Notes: generated from the sequence alone by a model not told the origin. Counted from the stretch's first letter, positions 1-9,390 are shown. The stretch is 64,000 nucleotides of DNA from Streptomyces sp. cg36 (GCF_041080675.1 NZ_CP163520.1:4340001-4404000), one strand, 5' to 3'. Program-made: numbers and translations.

Positions 1-718
1 TCAGGGGCCAGTCCGGCGCCAGGTCCCGCACCGCCCGCATCCAGCGCTGCCGCGCGCCGAGCGAGGCGTACGGCGCCGCCGCGGCCCACGCCCGGTCGAA
101 GTCGCGCAGGAAGGCGTGCACGGGCTCGCCCGGCACATTGCGGTGGATCAGCGCCTTCGGCAGCCGTTCGGCCAGGTCGGAGGGGCGGTCCAGGGAGCCG
201 AGGCGGGTCGCGAAGGTCACCGTGCGCGGCCCCGAGCGGTCCAGCGCGACCCAGACGTGCCGCCGCCCGATCTCGTCGCACGTCCCCTCGACCAGCAGTC
301 CGCCCTCCGCGAGGCGGGCGCACAGCCGCTCCCAGACCGCCGCGACCTCGCCCTCGTCGTACTGGCGCAGCACGTTCGCCGCCCGGATCAGCAGCGGCGG
401 CCGGGGCAGCGGCACCTCGAAGCCGCCGTGCACGAACGCGAGGCCCTCCCGCTCGTACGGCTTCGCCGCCGCCACCCGGGCCGGCTCGATCTCGATCCCC
501 ACCACGGAGACGGCGGGCGCGGCGGTGCGCAGCCGGGTGAGCAGCTCGACGGCGGTCCAGGGCGCAGCCCCGTACCCCAGGTCCACCGCGACCGGCGCCT
601 CGGCGCGGCGCAGCGCGGGCCCGTGCGCGTCGGCGATCCAGCGGTCCATGCGGCGCAGCCGGTTCGGGTTGGTGGTGCCGCGCGTGACGGTGCCGACGGG
701 TCGCTTGGGTGGAGCCAT
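1..718 (-). CDS. class I SAM-dependent methyltransferase, 3' end cut by window edge
   Basis: A Rossmann-fold methyltransferase of unknown substrate. The SAM-binding motif I reads VDLGYGAAPWT near residue 45, followed by an acidic motif II (VVGIEIEPARV). The reading frame is open to the first base of the window, so the C-terminus is missing; at least 239 residues are present. The ATG at 718 follows MAPPKRPVGT; a TACCCT hexamer (725-730, minus strand) lies 6 bases before it and no Shine-Dalgarno is visible, so a leaderless mRNA is likely. It is divergent from mshA and in Streptomyces commonly sits beside it, but a role in mycothiol synthesis is not shown by the sequence. Confidence 0.85.
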   Translation of the reverse strand, partial: MAPPKRPVGTVTRGTTNPNRLRRMDRWIADAHGPALRRAEAPVAVDLGYGAAPWTAVELLTRLRTAAPAVSVVGIEIEPARVAAAKPYEREGLAFVHGGFEVPLPRPPLLIRAANVLRQYDEGEVAAVWERLCARLAEGGLLVEGTCDEIGRRHVWVALDRSGPRTVTFATRLGSLDRPSDLAERLPKALIHRNVPGEPVHAFLRDFDRAWAAAAPYASLGARQRWMRAVRDLAPDWPL

Positions 719-914
719 GCATCGAGGGTAGACGTCGCAGGTGAGAGGGGTCGGTCCGCGCCGGACGGACAAGTTTCGGCAAAAGTGCCGGGAAGCGGAA
801 ATGAAAGGAAGGGTTCCGGTGGTTACCGGTCATTGAGGGCGCGTACGTGCCCTCCGCCCGCATGCCCCGCCCCACAGCGCCACCCGCCTTGCCCCCGGTC
901 GAGAGGACGTCGAC

Positions 915-2258
915 GTGAGCCAGTACGTGTCCCGGTTCACCGGCACCCTGGCGGGGCCGCCCCGGCTCCGGCTGCCCGGCGGCCACCGCAGGCCGCGCCG
1001 GATCGCGATGCTCAGCGTCCACACCTCCCCGCTGCACCAGCCGGGCACCGGCGACGCGGGCGGCATGAACGTCTACATCGTGGAGCTGGCCAAGCGGCTG
1101 GCCGCGATCAACATCGAGGTCGAGATCTTCACCCGGGCCACCACCGGGGGCCTGGCGCCCACCGTCGAGATGGCGCCCGGCGTGCTCGTCCGGCACGTGG
1201 ACGCGGGCCCGTACGAGGGCCTGGCCAAGGAGGAGCTGCCGGCCCAGCTCTGTGCCTTCACCCACGGCGTGATGCAGGCGTGGGCCGGTCACCGGCCCGG
1301 CCACTACGACCTGGTCCACTCGCACTACTGGCTCTCCGGCCACGTCGGCTGGCTGGCCGCCCAGCGCTGGGGCGTACCGCTGGTGCACGCCATGCACACC
1401 ATGGCCAAGGTCAAGAACGCGGCGCTCGCCGACGGCGACACGCCCGAGCCCGCCGCGCGCGTGATCGGCGAGACGCAGATCGTGGACGCGGCGGACCGGC
1501 TGATCGCCAACACCGCCGAGGAGGCCGACGAGCTCGTCCGCTTCTACGCGGCCGACCCCGGCAAGGTGGCGGTCGTCCACCCCGGGGTGAACCTGGAGCG
1601 GTTCCGCCCCGGCGACGGCCGGGCGGCGGCGCGGGCCCGGCTCGGTCTGCCGCAGGACGCCCTCGTCCCGCTCTTCGCGGGCCGCATCCAGCCGCTGAAG
1701 GCCCCGGACGTCCTGCTGCGGGCGGTGGCGGTGCTGCTCACCGAGAACCCGTCGCTGCGCTCGCGCCTGGTGGTGCCGGTGATAGGCGGGCCGTCGGGCA
1801 GCGGGCTCGCCAAGCCGGAGGGGCTGCACAAGCTGGCGGCCCGGCTCGGCATCTCGGACGTGGTGCGGTTCCACCCGCCGGTGGGCCAGGACCGGCTCGC
1901 GGACTGGTTCCGGGCGGCGTCCGTGCTGGTCATGCCCTCGTACAGCGAGTCCTTCGGGCTGGTGGCGATCGAGGCGCAGGCGGCGGGCACGCCCGTGGTG
2001 GCGGCGGCGGTCGGCGGGCTGCCGGTGGCGGTGCGGGACGGCGGTACGGGCTTCCTGGTGAGCGGCCACGACCCGATCGACTACGCGCGCGCCCTGCGCC
2101 GCTTCGCGGACGACCCGGCGCTGGTGGACCGGATGGGCGCGGCGGCGGCCCGGCACGCCCAGTCCTTCGGCTGGGACACGGCGGCCTCGGCCACGGCCGA
2201 CGTCTACACCGCCGCGATGCACGAACACCGCCGTCGCGTACGCTCGCACCATGGCTGA
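915..2258 (+). CDS. mshA: D-inositol-3-phosphate glycosyltransferase MshA
   Basis: Cytoplasmic GT4-family retaining glycosyltransferase for the first step of mycothiol synthesis: it joins GlcNAc from UDP-GlcNAc to 1-L-myo-inositol-1-phosphate. The 447-residue product carries the MshA signature [15 protein letters not shown] (residues 40-54) in the N-terminal Rossmann domain. The nucleotide-sugar motif with the E-x7-E pair (E345 and E353, in [14 protein letters not shown]) lies in the C-terminal domain. The GTG start at 915 has a GAGAGGA Shine-Dalgarno about 7 bases upstream; ATG at residue 32 is a less likely later start. The last 8 bases overlap the next gene, suggesting coupling. Other mycothiol genes are not in the window. 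Confidence 0.95.
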   Translation: MSQYVSRFTGTLAGPPRLRLPGGHRRPRRIAMLSVHTSPLHQPGTGDAGGMNVYIVELAKRLAAINIEVEIFTRATTGGLAPTVEMAPGVLVRHVDAGPYEGLAKEELPAQLCAFTHGVMQAWAGHRPGHYDLVHSHYWLSGHVGWLAAQRWGVPLVHAMHTMAKVKNAALADGDTPEPAARVIGETQIVDAADRLIANTAEEADELVRFYAADPGKVAVVHPGVNLERFRPGDGRAAARARLGLPQDALVPLFAGRIQPLKAPDVLLRAVAVLLTENPSLRSRLVVPVIGGPSGSGLAKPEGLHKLAARLGISDVVRFHPPVGQDRLADWFRAASVLVMPSYSESFGLVAIEAQAAGTPVVAAAVGGLPVAVRDGGTGFLVSGHDPIDYARALRRFADDPALVDRMGAAAARHAQSFGWDTAASATADVYTAAMHEHRRRVRSHHG

Positions 2259-2742
2259 CGCACGGGCTGTGATCGAGGCGTACCTCAAGGACTCCGAGCT
2301 GGAGTGGGAGTCCCCCGAACCGGGCTCGTACGTGGTGAAGCTCCCCGGCACGCGCAAGCTCTCCACCACCTGCTCGCTGCGGCTCGGCCGGCACTCGCTG
2401 TCGGTGAACGCGTTCGTGGTCCGCCACCCCGACGAGAACGCGGCGGGCGTGCACCGCTGGCTTCTGGAGCGCAACCTGCGGCTGTACGGGGTGGGTTACG
2501 CGATCGACGGCCTCGGCGACGTCTACCTCGCGGGCAAGCTGCCGTTGGCCTCGGTCTCCCCGGACGAGCTCGACCGGCTGCTCGGGACGGTGCTGGAGGA
2601 GGCGGACGGCTCCTTCAACACCCTGCTGGAGCTGGGCTTCGCGACCGCGATCCGGCGCGAGTACGAGTGGCGGGTGTCCCGGGGCGAGTCGACCCGGAAC
2701 CTGGACGCGTTCACGAATCTGATCCAGCGTCCGACGAGCTGA
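2251..2742 (+). CDS. YbjN domain-containing protein
   Basis: A 163-residue cytosolic protein of the YbjN family (type III secretion chaperone-like fold), function unknown. The central part, with [18 protein letters not shown] and the [19 protein letters not shown] stretch, is typical of actinobacterial YbjN proteins that follow mshA. The ATG overlaps the end of mshA by 8 bases. A TACGCT hexamer at 2239-2244 lies 6 bases before the ATG, inside the mshA coding end, so the gene may also be read from its own leaderless transcript. The link to mycothiol is positional only. Confidence 0.85.
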   Translation: MADARAVIEAYLKDSELEWESPEPGSYVVKLPGTRKLSTTCSLRLGRHSLSVNAFVVRHPDENAAGVHRWLLERNLRLYGVGYAIDGLGDVYLAGKLPLASVSPDELDRLLGTVLEEADGSFNTLLELGFATAIRREYEWRVSRGESTRNLDAFTNLIQRPTS

Positions 2743-2928
2743 GGGGCCGGGCCGGGCGCACCCCCGCGTCGGCCCCGGTTCCCCCCTGGGCCGAACCCGG
2801 CTCAGGATTCGCCCGGCACGACTTCTTCCACCGCCCCTTCCCGGGCTCCCTCCGGCATGCCATGCTCACCTCCAGCGTGCACGCACACCTGAACTCTGTC
2901 CATGTATGTGGCTGACGGAGGCGAGCTC

Positions 2929-4608
2929 ATGAGCACCGGCGTACCGGACATCGGCAGACGCGCACTACTCGGCGGCGCCCTCGCCGCCACCGCGGCCACG
3001 GCCCTGGGCCCGGCCCCCGCACGGGCGGCCGAGCCCGACCCGCCTTCTCTGTGGCGGGAGTTCACGCGCGACCCCTTCACCCACCCGCAGATCCCCTACG
3101 TCGCCCGCGCGGGCCGCCACGGCGGCGACCACCGCCCGGCGCGGCCCCGCGGGGTCGTCCGCCTCGCCCCGGACCCCGCCGCCGACGCGGCCCCCGCCAT
3201 CAACCGCGCCCTGGCGGCGGCGGGCCGGGCGGGCGGCGGCGAAGTGGTCCTGCCGCCGGGCACCTTCCGCATCGACGGCCTCGTCCGCATCGCCCACAGC
3301 GGCGTCACCCTGCGCGGCGCGGGCAGTGGCCGCACCACGCTGTACGCCACCCGGAACCTCACCGAGCTGATCGGCCCGTACGGCTCCCGGTACGGCGGCG
3401 ACAAGTCGTCCTGGTCCTGGGCGGGCGGCCTCATCTGGCTGGCCCCGCAGGCCCGTTGGGACGCGCTGACCGCCGCCATCCGCGCCCGGACGTGGCCTTT
3501 CGAGGGCTGGACCGGCAACCGGCGGGACGAGTGGGAGACCCTCGCCGCCGTCGCCGCGCCCGCCCGGCGCGGCTCGTGGTCGGTGCGGGTCGCCGACGCC
3601 TCCCGGCTGCGCCCCGGCGACCTGGTGCTGCTGCGGCTGGCCGACGACGACCGGCACACCCTGCTCCAGCACATGGCGGGCGACGGCCCCGGCCCGGCCG
3701 CCTACTCCTGGGCCGACAAGACCAAGCTCACCTCGTACGTCCCCTACGAATGGCCCGTACGCATCGCGCGCGTCGAGGCTCGCGCGGGCGGCCACCGGGT
3801 CACCTTCGAGCGGCCCCTGCCGCTGGACGTGCGGCCCGAGTGGGACCCCCGGATCACCACGCACGTCCCCGCGCTGACCGACTCCGGGGTGGCGGGACTG
3901 ACCCTGGAGGCGGTCGAGACACCGCAGGCGCCGCACCTGCTGGACAAGGGGTACAACGGCGTCACCTTCCAGTGCGCCTACGACTGCTGGGCCGACGACG
4001 TGGTCGTGCGCCACGTCGACAACGGCTTCGGCCTGGTCGCCGCCTCCGCCTGCACCCTGCGGCGCACCCGGGTCGAGGGGCGCGGCTCGCACCACCCGTA
4101 CTTCTGCCGCGAGGGCTCCCACGACAACCTGGTCGAGGACTTCACGATCGCGCGGCGCACGGTCCCGGCGCGCCCCGACACCCAGGTGCACGGCATCAAC
4201 GTGGAGGGCCTGTCCAGCCACAACGTCTGGTCGCGCGGGCACATGGAGACGGGCACGTTCGACTCGCACCGGGGGCTGCCGTTCGCCAACGTGCGCACCG
4301 AGATCGTCGTCGAGAACGACGGCCGCCACGGCGGCGACGCCTCGGCGGGCCCCCTGTTCGGGGCCCGCTTCACCCACTGGAACATCACGGTCACCAACCA
4401 CCGCGCGGGCCTGGTGAGGCTCGACGGCCTCGCGCCGTACAGCGCGACGGTCGGCATCAGCGAGGTCCACGAGTTCGACCAGGTGGACGTGCCGGACTTC
4501 GCCGGCCCCCTGCACGCCCGTCTGGAGGCGTACGGGGCGCCGGAGTCGGTCAGACCGCGGAATCTGTACGCGGGGCAGCGGGCCCGGGTGCCGCGGCCCC
4601 GGCCGTGA
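2929..4608 (+). CDS. secreted right-handed beta-helix (pectate-lyase-like) protein, Tat signal
   Basis: An exported 559-residue protein. The N-terminus MSTGVPDIGRRALLGGALA has a twin-arginine motif, and a hydrophobic segment ends at ARA-AEP, a likely cleavage site. The mature part has the pectate-lyase/beta-helix pattern: VLPPGTFRIDGLVRIAHSGV, then repeated GLTL/VVVRHVDN/VEDFTIARR turns to about residue 520. It is probably a polysaccharide-active or surface protein; substrate and catalytic residues cannot be named. I chose the ATG at 2929 because GGAGG at 2917-2921 lies 7 bases upstream and the Tat signal then starts the protein; an ATG at 2902 in frame would spoil it. Its last 59 bases overlap the convergent MFS gene. 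Confidence 0.75.
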   Translation: MSTGVPDIGRRALLGGALAATAATALGPAPARAAEPDPPSLWREFTRDPFTHPQIPYVARAGRHGGDHRPARPRGVVRLAPDPAADAAPAINRALAAAGRAGGGEVVLPPGTFRIDGLVRIAHSGVTLRGAGSGRTTLYATRNLTELIGPYGSRYGGDKSSWSWAGGLIWLAPQARWDALTAAIRARTWPFEGWTGNRRDEWETLAAVAAPARRGSWSVRVADASRLRPGDLVLLRLADDDRHTLLQHMAGDGPGPAAYSWADKTKLTSYVPYEWPVRIARVEARAGGHRVTFERPLPLDVRPEWDPRITTHVPALTDSGVAGLTLEAVETPQAPHLLDKGYNGVTFQCAYDCWADDVVVRHVDNGFGLVAASACTLRRTRVEGRGSHHPYFCREGSHDNLVEDFTIARRTVPARPDTQVHGINVEGLSSHNVWSRGHMETGTFDSHRGLPFANVRTEIVVENDGRHGGDASAGPLFGARFTHWNITVTNHRAGLVRLDGLAPYSATVGISEVHEFDQVDVPDFAGPLHARLEAYGAPESVRPRNLYAGQRARVPRPRP

Positions 4609-5893
4609 CGGGCGCGGGCACGGTGACCGGCGCGGGCCGCTCGGCCTCGGCCCCGGGCTCGGCGGCGGTCTTGGCGGGGAGCGGCGCGTCGTCCGTCGCC
4701 AGGCCCCGCATCAGCGCCCAGTAGCCGAACGCCGCCACCGTGCCCAGCACCGCGCAGGTGGCCCAGAGCCAGCCGGCCCCGAAGTGGTCGATCACGAAGC
4801 CGGAGAGCAGGGGGGCGACCAGGGCCGCCACCGACCACGACATCGTGTAGACGCCCTGGTAGCGGCCCCGGCCGTGGACGGGGGAGAGGCGGACCACCAG
4901 GCCGGTCTGGGTGGGCGAGTTGACGATCTCGGCCAGGGTCCAGACGCAGATCGTCAGCGCGTACACCACCACCGAACCGGCGAACGCGGTCAGCCCGAAG
5001 CCGTACCCCGCGAGCAGCGCCGAGACGATCAGCAGGCTGCGCGGGTCGCGGTGCTCGATGTAGCGCGTGACCGGGATCTGGAGGGCGACGATCAGCACGC
5101 CGTTGACCGCGATCGCCATGCCGAAGTCGGAGCTGGAGAAGCCGTCGGTGCCCATGGCGACCGGCAGGCCCACGTAACCCTGCTGGAAGATCAGGGAGAT
5201 GAGGAAGGAGAGCCCGACCACGCTCATGTAGCGCCCGTCGCGGAAGACCGTGCCCAGGCTGACCTCGGGCTCGGCCGCCTTCTCCTTCTCGGTGCGCTCC
5301 GGGCGCGACTCGGGCAGCCGCAGGAAGACCAGCACCGCGCAGACCAGGGTGAGGGCGGCCTCGCCGAGGAACCCGGCGAGATAGCTGTACTCGGCGACGA
5401 GCCCGGCCCCGGCCGAGGAGATCGCGAACCCGAGGTTGATCGCCCAGTAGTTGAGGGAGAACGCCCGCAGCCGGTCCTCCGGCTTCACGATGTCCGCCAT
5501 CATCGCCTGCACCGCCGGGCGCGAGGCGTTGGAGGCCATGCCGACGAGGAAGGCCACCCCGGCGATCGAGACCGGGTCCGTCATGAACCCGAGCAGCGCG
5601 ACCGACAGCGCGGTCGCCGTCTGGGCGATCATCATGGTGGGCCGCCGCCCGAGCCGGTCGGTGAGCACGCCCGCGCCGATGGAGGAGACGACCCCGCCGA
5701 GCCCGTGGAGCGAGGCGACCAGACCCGCGTACGAGGCGGAGTAGCCCCGGTCGAGGGTGAGATAGAGCGCCATGAAGGTGGCGACGAACGCGCCGAGCCG
5801 GTTGACCAGGGTGCTGGTCCACAGCCACCAGAACTCCCGGGGCAGACCCGAGACGCTCTCTCGTGCGGCGCGTCTGAGACTGGCGACGGACAT
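4550..5893 (-). CDS. MFS transporter (MdtH-like drug/H+ antiporter family)
   Basis: An integral membrane permease of 447 residues. It starts MSVASLRRAARESVSGLP and then has about 12 hydrophobic segments beginning LWTSTLVNRLGAFVATFMALYL. The loop 2-3 motif GVLTDRLGRRPTMM (G-x-L-x-D-R-x-G-R-R type) is the MFS signature. The family exports small molecules by proton exchange; the substrate is unknown. The C-terminal 50 residues are an Ala/Pro-rich cytoplasmic tail, and the last 59 bases of the gene overlap the convergent beta-helix gene. The intergenic region to gpmA (5894-6079) holds divergent promoters. Confidence 0.88.
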   Translation of the reverse strand: MSVASLRRAARESVSGLPREFWWLWTSTLVNRLGAFVATFMALYLTLDRGYSASYAGLVASLHGLGGVVSSIGAGVLTDRLGRRPTMMIAQTATALSVALLGFMTDPVSIAGVAFLVGMASNASRPAVQAMMADIVKPEDRLRAFSLNYWAINLGFAISSAGAGLVAEYSYLAGFLGEAALTLVCAVLVFLRLPESRPERTEKEKAAEPEVSLGTVFRDGRYMSVVGLSFLISLIFQQGYVGLPVAMGTDGFSSSDFGMAIAVNGVLIVALQIPVTRYIEHRDPRSLLIVSALLAGYGFGLTAFAGSVVVYALTICVWTLAEIVNSPTQTGLVVRLSPVHGRGRYQGVYTMSWSVAALVAPLLSGFVIDHFGAGWLWATCAVLGTVAAFGYWALMRGLATDDAPLPAKTAAEPGAEAERPAPVTVPAPVTAGAAAPGPAAPRTDSAV

Positions 5894-6079
5894 CGTTTTC
5901 CCCCGAGTGATGTAAGTGGCGCAAGCGATGAACGCAAATTACGACGTGGGGGCCGGGCCCCGCCACTGAATTGACGCTTCCCGTCAATCGTCGGCGCCGC
6001 CGTCCACGGTGCGAGACGGTGCGGGGACCTGGTCGCCCGCGCGCGCGGGGGCGCGCCCGCGTCGATTACGCTCGGACGC

Positions 6080-6841
6080 ATGGCCGACGCACCGTACAAG
6101 CTGATCCTCCTCCGCCACGGCGAGAGCGAATGGAACGAGAAGAACCTGTTCACCGGCTGGGTGGACGTCAACCTGACCGCGAAGGGCGAGAAGGAGGCGG
6201 CGCGCGGCGGTGAGCTGCTGAAGGACGCCGGCCTGCTCCCCGACGTGCTGCACACCTCCCTCCAGAAGCGCGCCATCCGCACCGCCCAGCTCGCGCTGGA
6301 GTCCGCGGACCGCCACTGGATCCCGGTCCACCGCAGCTGGCGGCTGAACGAGCGCCACTACGGCGCGCTCCAGGGCAAGGACAAGGCGCAGACGCTCGCC
6401 GAGTTCGGCGAGGAGCAGTTCATGCTGTGGCGCCGCTCGTACGACACCCCGCCGCCGGCCCTGGAGGACGGCACGGAGTTCTCGCAGAGCGACGACGCCC
6501 GTTACGCGACGATCCCGCCGGAGCTGCGCCCGCGGACCGAGTGCCTCAAGGACGTCGTCGCGCGCATGCTGCCGTACTGGTACGACGGCATCGTCCCGGA
6601 CCTGCTCGACGGCAGGACCGTCCTGGTCGCGGCCCACGGCAACTCGCTGCGCGCCCTGGTCAAGCACCTGGACGGCGTCTCCGACGCCGACATCGCGAGC
6701 CTGAACATCCCGACCGGCATCCCGCTCGTCTACGAGCTCGACGCCGACTTCAAGCCGGTCAAGCCCGGTGGCACCTACCTCGACCCGGACGCCGCCGCGG
6801 CGGCCATCGAGGCGGTCAAGAACCAGGGCAAGAAGAAGTAG
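6080..6841 (+). CDS. gpmA: 2,3-bisphosphoglycerate-dependent phosphoglycerate mutase
   Basis: Glycolytic enzyme interconverting 3- and 2-phosphoglycerate in the cytosol. The 253-residue product has the phosphohistidine motif [11 protein letters not shown] (H13), the [14 protein letters not shown] segment with the general acid region, and the second active-site histidine in [11 protein letters not shown]. Length and motifs are those of full-size dPGM. A TACGCT hexamer at 6067-6072 ends 7 bases before the ATG and no Shine-Dalgarno is visible, suggesting a leaderless mRNA. The gene is followed at once by a strong hairpin. Confidence 0.97.
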   Translation: MADAPYKLILLRHGESEWNEKNLFTGWVDVNLTAKGEKEAARGGELLKDAGLLPDVLHTSLQKRAIRTAQLALESADRHWIPVHRSWRLNERHYGALQGKDKAQTLAEFGEEQFMLWRRSYDTPPPALEDGTEFSQSDDARYATIPPELRPRTECLKDVVARMLPYWYDGIVPDLLDGRTVLVAAHGNSLRALVKHLDGVSDADIASLNIPTGIPLVYELDADFKPVKPGGTYLDPDAAAAAIEAVKNQGKKK

Positions 6842-6861
6842 GCACCGCGAGCAGCACGATC

Positions 6862-6900
6862 ACGCCTCCCGGCCGCGCGAAGGGCGCGGCCGGGAGGCGT
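6862..6900 (+). terminator. intrinsic terminator after gpmA
   Basis: A 17-base perfect inverted repeat (6862-6878 with 6884-6900) around a 5-base GAAGG loop, 20 bases past the gpmA stop. There is no long T run, as is usual in Streptomyces. Confidence 0.85.
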
Positions 6901-7021
6901 TCTCGTGTCCCGGGGCCCGCGTGTCCCCATACCCCGGGCGTTCGAGGCGTTCGGATGAACGTGCGCCCCGGGGCGGGTGTTGCGCTGCGGGCGGCGGAGC
7001 GTACGGGGCTATTCAGGACGT

Positions 7022-8224
7022 ATGTATATCCGAACGGGCAGAAACGCCCTGATGCGCCTCGCGACGGCCGTTTCCGCCTGTGTGGCGGTCCTCCTGTCCG
7101 TGATCGCCGGTCCGGCGGCGGCAGCGGCCCCCGGCGCGCCCGCCGCCGCACCGGCCCCCGCCGCAGCGCCGCCGTCCTGGACCGCGGCCCAGCTCGACCG
7201 GGTGATCCGGCGGGCCGCCGCCGACGCCGGGGTCCCGGGCGTGATCGTGGGCGTCTGGCAGCCCGGACGGCCGGGCTATGTGCGGGCCTTCGGCGTCGCC
7301 GACAAGAAGCACCGCACCCCGATGCGGCCCGGCCTGAACATGCGCATCGGCAGCGAGACCAAGACCTTCACCGTCACCGCGCTGCTCCAGCTCGCCGACC
7401 GCGGCGAGGTCGGCCTGGACGACCCCGTCTCCCGGTACGTCCCCGGCGTGCCCGACGGGCGGCACATCACCCTGCGCCAGCTCGCGCAGATGCGCAGCGG
7501 CCTCTTCCCGTACAGCAAGGACGCGGGCTTCCAGCACCTGCTGGCGACCAGGCCGCACCGCCAGTGGACCCCGGCGGAGCTGCTGCGGATCGCGTTCCGG
7601 CACGCCAACCAGTTCCCGCCCGGCACGAAGTTCGACTACTCCAACACCAACACCGTGCTGCTCGGCCTGGTCGTCGAGAAGGTCACCCACTGCACCCTGC
7701 GGGAGGCGATCCAGCGGATGATCACCCGGCCGGGCCACCTGGACCGCACCTTCCTGCCGAAGGCGGCCGAGTTCCCGAGGCCGCACGCCCACGGCTACAC
7801 CGACTTCACGCCGGACGGCTCGGTGGCCGACGCGACCGACTTCAACCCGAGCTGGGGCTGGGCGGCCGGCGCGATGATCTCGGACCTCGCCGACCTGCGC
7901 TCCTGGGCGGTGAACGTCGCGACCGGCCGCCTCCTGAGCCCGCGCACCCAGGCACAGCGCCTGGCCGCGCACCCCACGGGCGCGCCGGGCGACTCCTACG
8001 GGCTGGGCATCGACATCAACCACGGGTGGATCGGCCACGCGGGCTCGCTGCCCGGCTACCAGAGCCTGACGGTGTACCTGCCCGCGCAGAAGGCGACCAT
8101 GGTGATCCTGCTCAACACCGACATCGCCGCGCACGGCGAGAACCCGAGCACCCTGCTGGGCCGGGCCATCACTCAGGTGATCAGCCCCGGCAACGTCTAC
8201 GGCGACGCGTCCGACCAGAACTGA
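7022..8224 (+). CDS. secreted serine hydrolase (class C beta-lactamase / D-Ala-D-Ala carboxypeptidase family S12)
   Basis: An exported penicillin-recognising enzyme of 400 residues. The signal peptide is MYIRTGRNALMRLATAVSAC with a hydrophobic core ending at AAAA. The three active-site boxes are all present: SxxK as SETK (S111, K114), YxN as YSN (Y206-S207-N208) and HxG as HAG (H339). It probably hydrolyses a D-Ala peptide or an ester; a beta-lactamase role cannot be excluded. The frame is open further upstream to 6977, but the ATG at 7022 gives a proper signal peptide; ATG at 7052 is an alternative. A hairpin ends the transcript at 8288-8320. Confidence 0.85.
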   Translation: MYIRTGRNALMRLATAVSACVAVLLSVIAGPAAAAAPGAPAAAPAPAAAPPSWTAAQLDRVIRRAAADAGVPGVIVGVWQPGRPGYVRAFGVADKKHRTPMRPGLNMRIGSETKTFTVTALLQLADRGEVGLDDPVSRYVPGVPDGRHITLRQLAQMRSGLFPYSKDAGFQHLLATRPHRQWTPAELLRIAFRHANQFPPGTKFDYSNTNTVLLGLVVEKVTHCTLREAIQRMITRPGHLDRTFLPKAAEFPRPHAHGYTDFTPDGSVADATDFNPSWGWAAGAMISDLADLRSWAVNVATGRLLSPRTQAQRLAAHPTGAPGDSYGLGIDINHGWIGHAGSLPGYQSLTVYLPAQKATMVILLNTDIAAHGENPSTLLGRAITQVISPGNVYGDASDQN

Positions 8225-8287
8225 CTGACGGGTCCGCGACCGGCGCGTCCGGCCGGGACCCGCGTCCGCATCCGGCGCCGCGCGCAC

Positions 8288-8320
8288 GAAGGGCCCCGTC
8301 CGAAGCGGACGGGGCCCTTC
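8288..8320. terminator. bidirectional intrinsic terminator
   Basis: Perfect 14-base stem (8288-8301 with 8307-8320), 5-base loop GAAGC, lying between two convergent genes: the serine hydrolase and the 36-residue cysteine-rich peptide. Confidence 0.85.
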
Positions 8321-8333
8321 TCGTACCGCTCGC

Positions 8334-8444
8334 TCAGCAGCCGCCGCCGCACTGGCACGGGCCGCCGGACTGGCAGCCGCACTGGCAGCCCGGGCCGCAC
8401 GAGCAGCCGGAGGCTTCGGGGGCAGGGGTCGGGGTCTCGGTCAT
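8334..8444 (-). CDS. 36-residue cysteine-rich peptide, metallothionein-like
   Basis: A very small gene. The N-terminal half MTETPTPAPEASG is acidic and Pro-rich. The C-terminal half has 8 cysteines in 23 residues (positions 14, 16, 20, 22, 24, 30, 32, 36) in CxC, CxxxC and CxCxC spacings with glycines and glutamines. This spacing is what is expected of a metal-thiolate cluster or thiol buffer. The ATG at 8444 is preceded by GGAGGG, and the gene is bounded by a hairpin on its 3' side. It lies 129 bases downstream of the phoU stop on the same strand. Function is inferred from composition only; it could also be the precursor of a small modified peptide. Confidence 0.7.
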   Translation of the reverse strand: MTETPTPAPEASGCSCGPGCQCGCQSGGPCQCGGGC

Positions 8445-8573
8445 GGTCCCTCCGAGGGTTGGGGGTACGCGCACCTCACCCCATTGGATGCCCACCGGGG
8501 CAGGCGCATCAACGGCGCGCGCACCATGAGCTCGCGCGCCGGTGTGTGCCCCCGACCGCCTCCCGGGCCGCCG

Positions 8574-9257
8574 CTACGCCCCTTCCACCGGCGCGGGCGT
8601 CGACTGCTGGAGCTCGTCCGCGTGCTCGCCCGTCACCAGGTAGACGACGCGCTTGGCGACCGAGACCGCGTGGTCGGCGAAGCGCTCGTAGTAGCGGCCG
8701 AGCAGCGTCACGTCCACGGCCGTCTCGATGCCGTGCTTCCAGCGGTCGTCCATCAGGTGCTGGAAGAGCGTGCGGTGCAGGAGGTCCATCTCGTCGTCGT
8801 CCTGCTCCAGCTGGAGCGCCAGGTCGACGTCCTTGGTGATGATCACCTCGGCGGCCTTCGCCATCAGGCGCTGGGCCAGCTGCCCCATCTCCAGGATGGT
8901 GGCGTGCAGGTCGCGCGGGACCGCCCGCTCCGGGTAGCGCAGCCGGGTGAGCTTGGCCACGTGCTGGGCCAGGTCGCCCGAGCGCTCCAGGTCGGCGCTC
9001 ATCCGCAGCGACGTCACGACGATGCGCAGGTCGGTGGCGACCGGCTGCTGGCGGGCCAGCAGGGCTATCGCCCGCGCCTCCAGGTCGTGCTGGAGGTCGT
9101 CGACCTTCTGGTCGGCGGCGATCACGCTCTCGGCGAGTTTCAGGTCGGCGTCGAGCATGGCCGTGGTGGCGCGCCCGATCGCGGACCCGACGAGACGGGC
9201 CATCTCGACCAGGCCCTCGCCGATCGAGTCCAGTTCCTCGTGGTACGCGTCCCGCAT
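8574..9257 (-). CDS. phoU: phosphate signalling complex protein PhoU
   Basis: Cytoplasmic helical-bundle regulator that couples the Pst phosphate transporter to the PhoR sensor. The 227-residue protein starts MRDAYHEELDSIGEGL and contains the PhoU repeats with the E/DxxxD metal-binding pattern in LRMSADLERSGDLAQHVAKL and LLGRYYERFADHAVSVAKRVVYL. I chose the ATG at 9257 (AGAGGGACATTC just upstream) rather than upstream in-frame codons that would translate the regulatory region. It is divergent from phoR-phoP; the intervening region has PHO boxes. Confidence 0.95.
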   Translation of the reverse strand: MRDAYHEELDSIGEGLVEMARLVGSAIGRATTAMLDADLKLAESVIAADQKVDDLQHDLEARAIALLARQQPVATDLRIVVTSLRMSADLERSGDLAQHVAKLTRLRYPERAVPRDLHATILEMGQLAQRLMAKAAEVIITKDVDLALQLEQDDDEMDLLHRTLFQHLMDDRWKHGIETAVDVTLLGRYYERFADHAVSVAKRVVYLVTGEHADELQQSTPAPVEGA

Positions 9258-9357
9258 GAATGTCCCTCTTTCGATAACTCCGGCTTGCGACGGGGGCCAG
9301 GGGATCTCCGACCCCCACGGTCCCACGGTCCGGCGGTAACGCGTCCGATTCGGCCAC

Positions 9358-9390
9358 ACCAAGTGAACCAGCACTATCACCATGGTGAAC
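9358..9390 (-). promoter_or_regulatory. PHO box (PhoP operator) between phoU and phoR
   Basis: Three consecutive 11-base units on the minus strand: GTTCACCATGG (9380-9390), TGATAGTGCTG (9369-9379) and GTTCACTTGGT (9358-9368). The outer two begin with GTTCAC, the hallmark of Streptomyces PhoP direct-repeat units. The position, 100-130 bases before phoU and 75-105 before phoR, fits control of both directions. Confidence 0.8.

Noticed and set aside
2965..4515. 516-codon open frame on the minus strand opposite the beta-helix gene
   Set aside because: It mirrors the third-position GC bias of the real plus-strand gene; its protein is Val/Arg/Gly-rich without any recognisable domain, start signal or neighbour.
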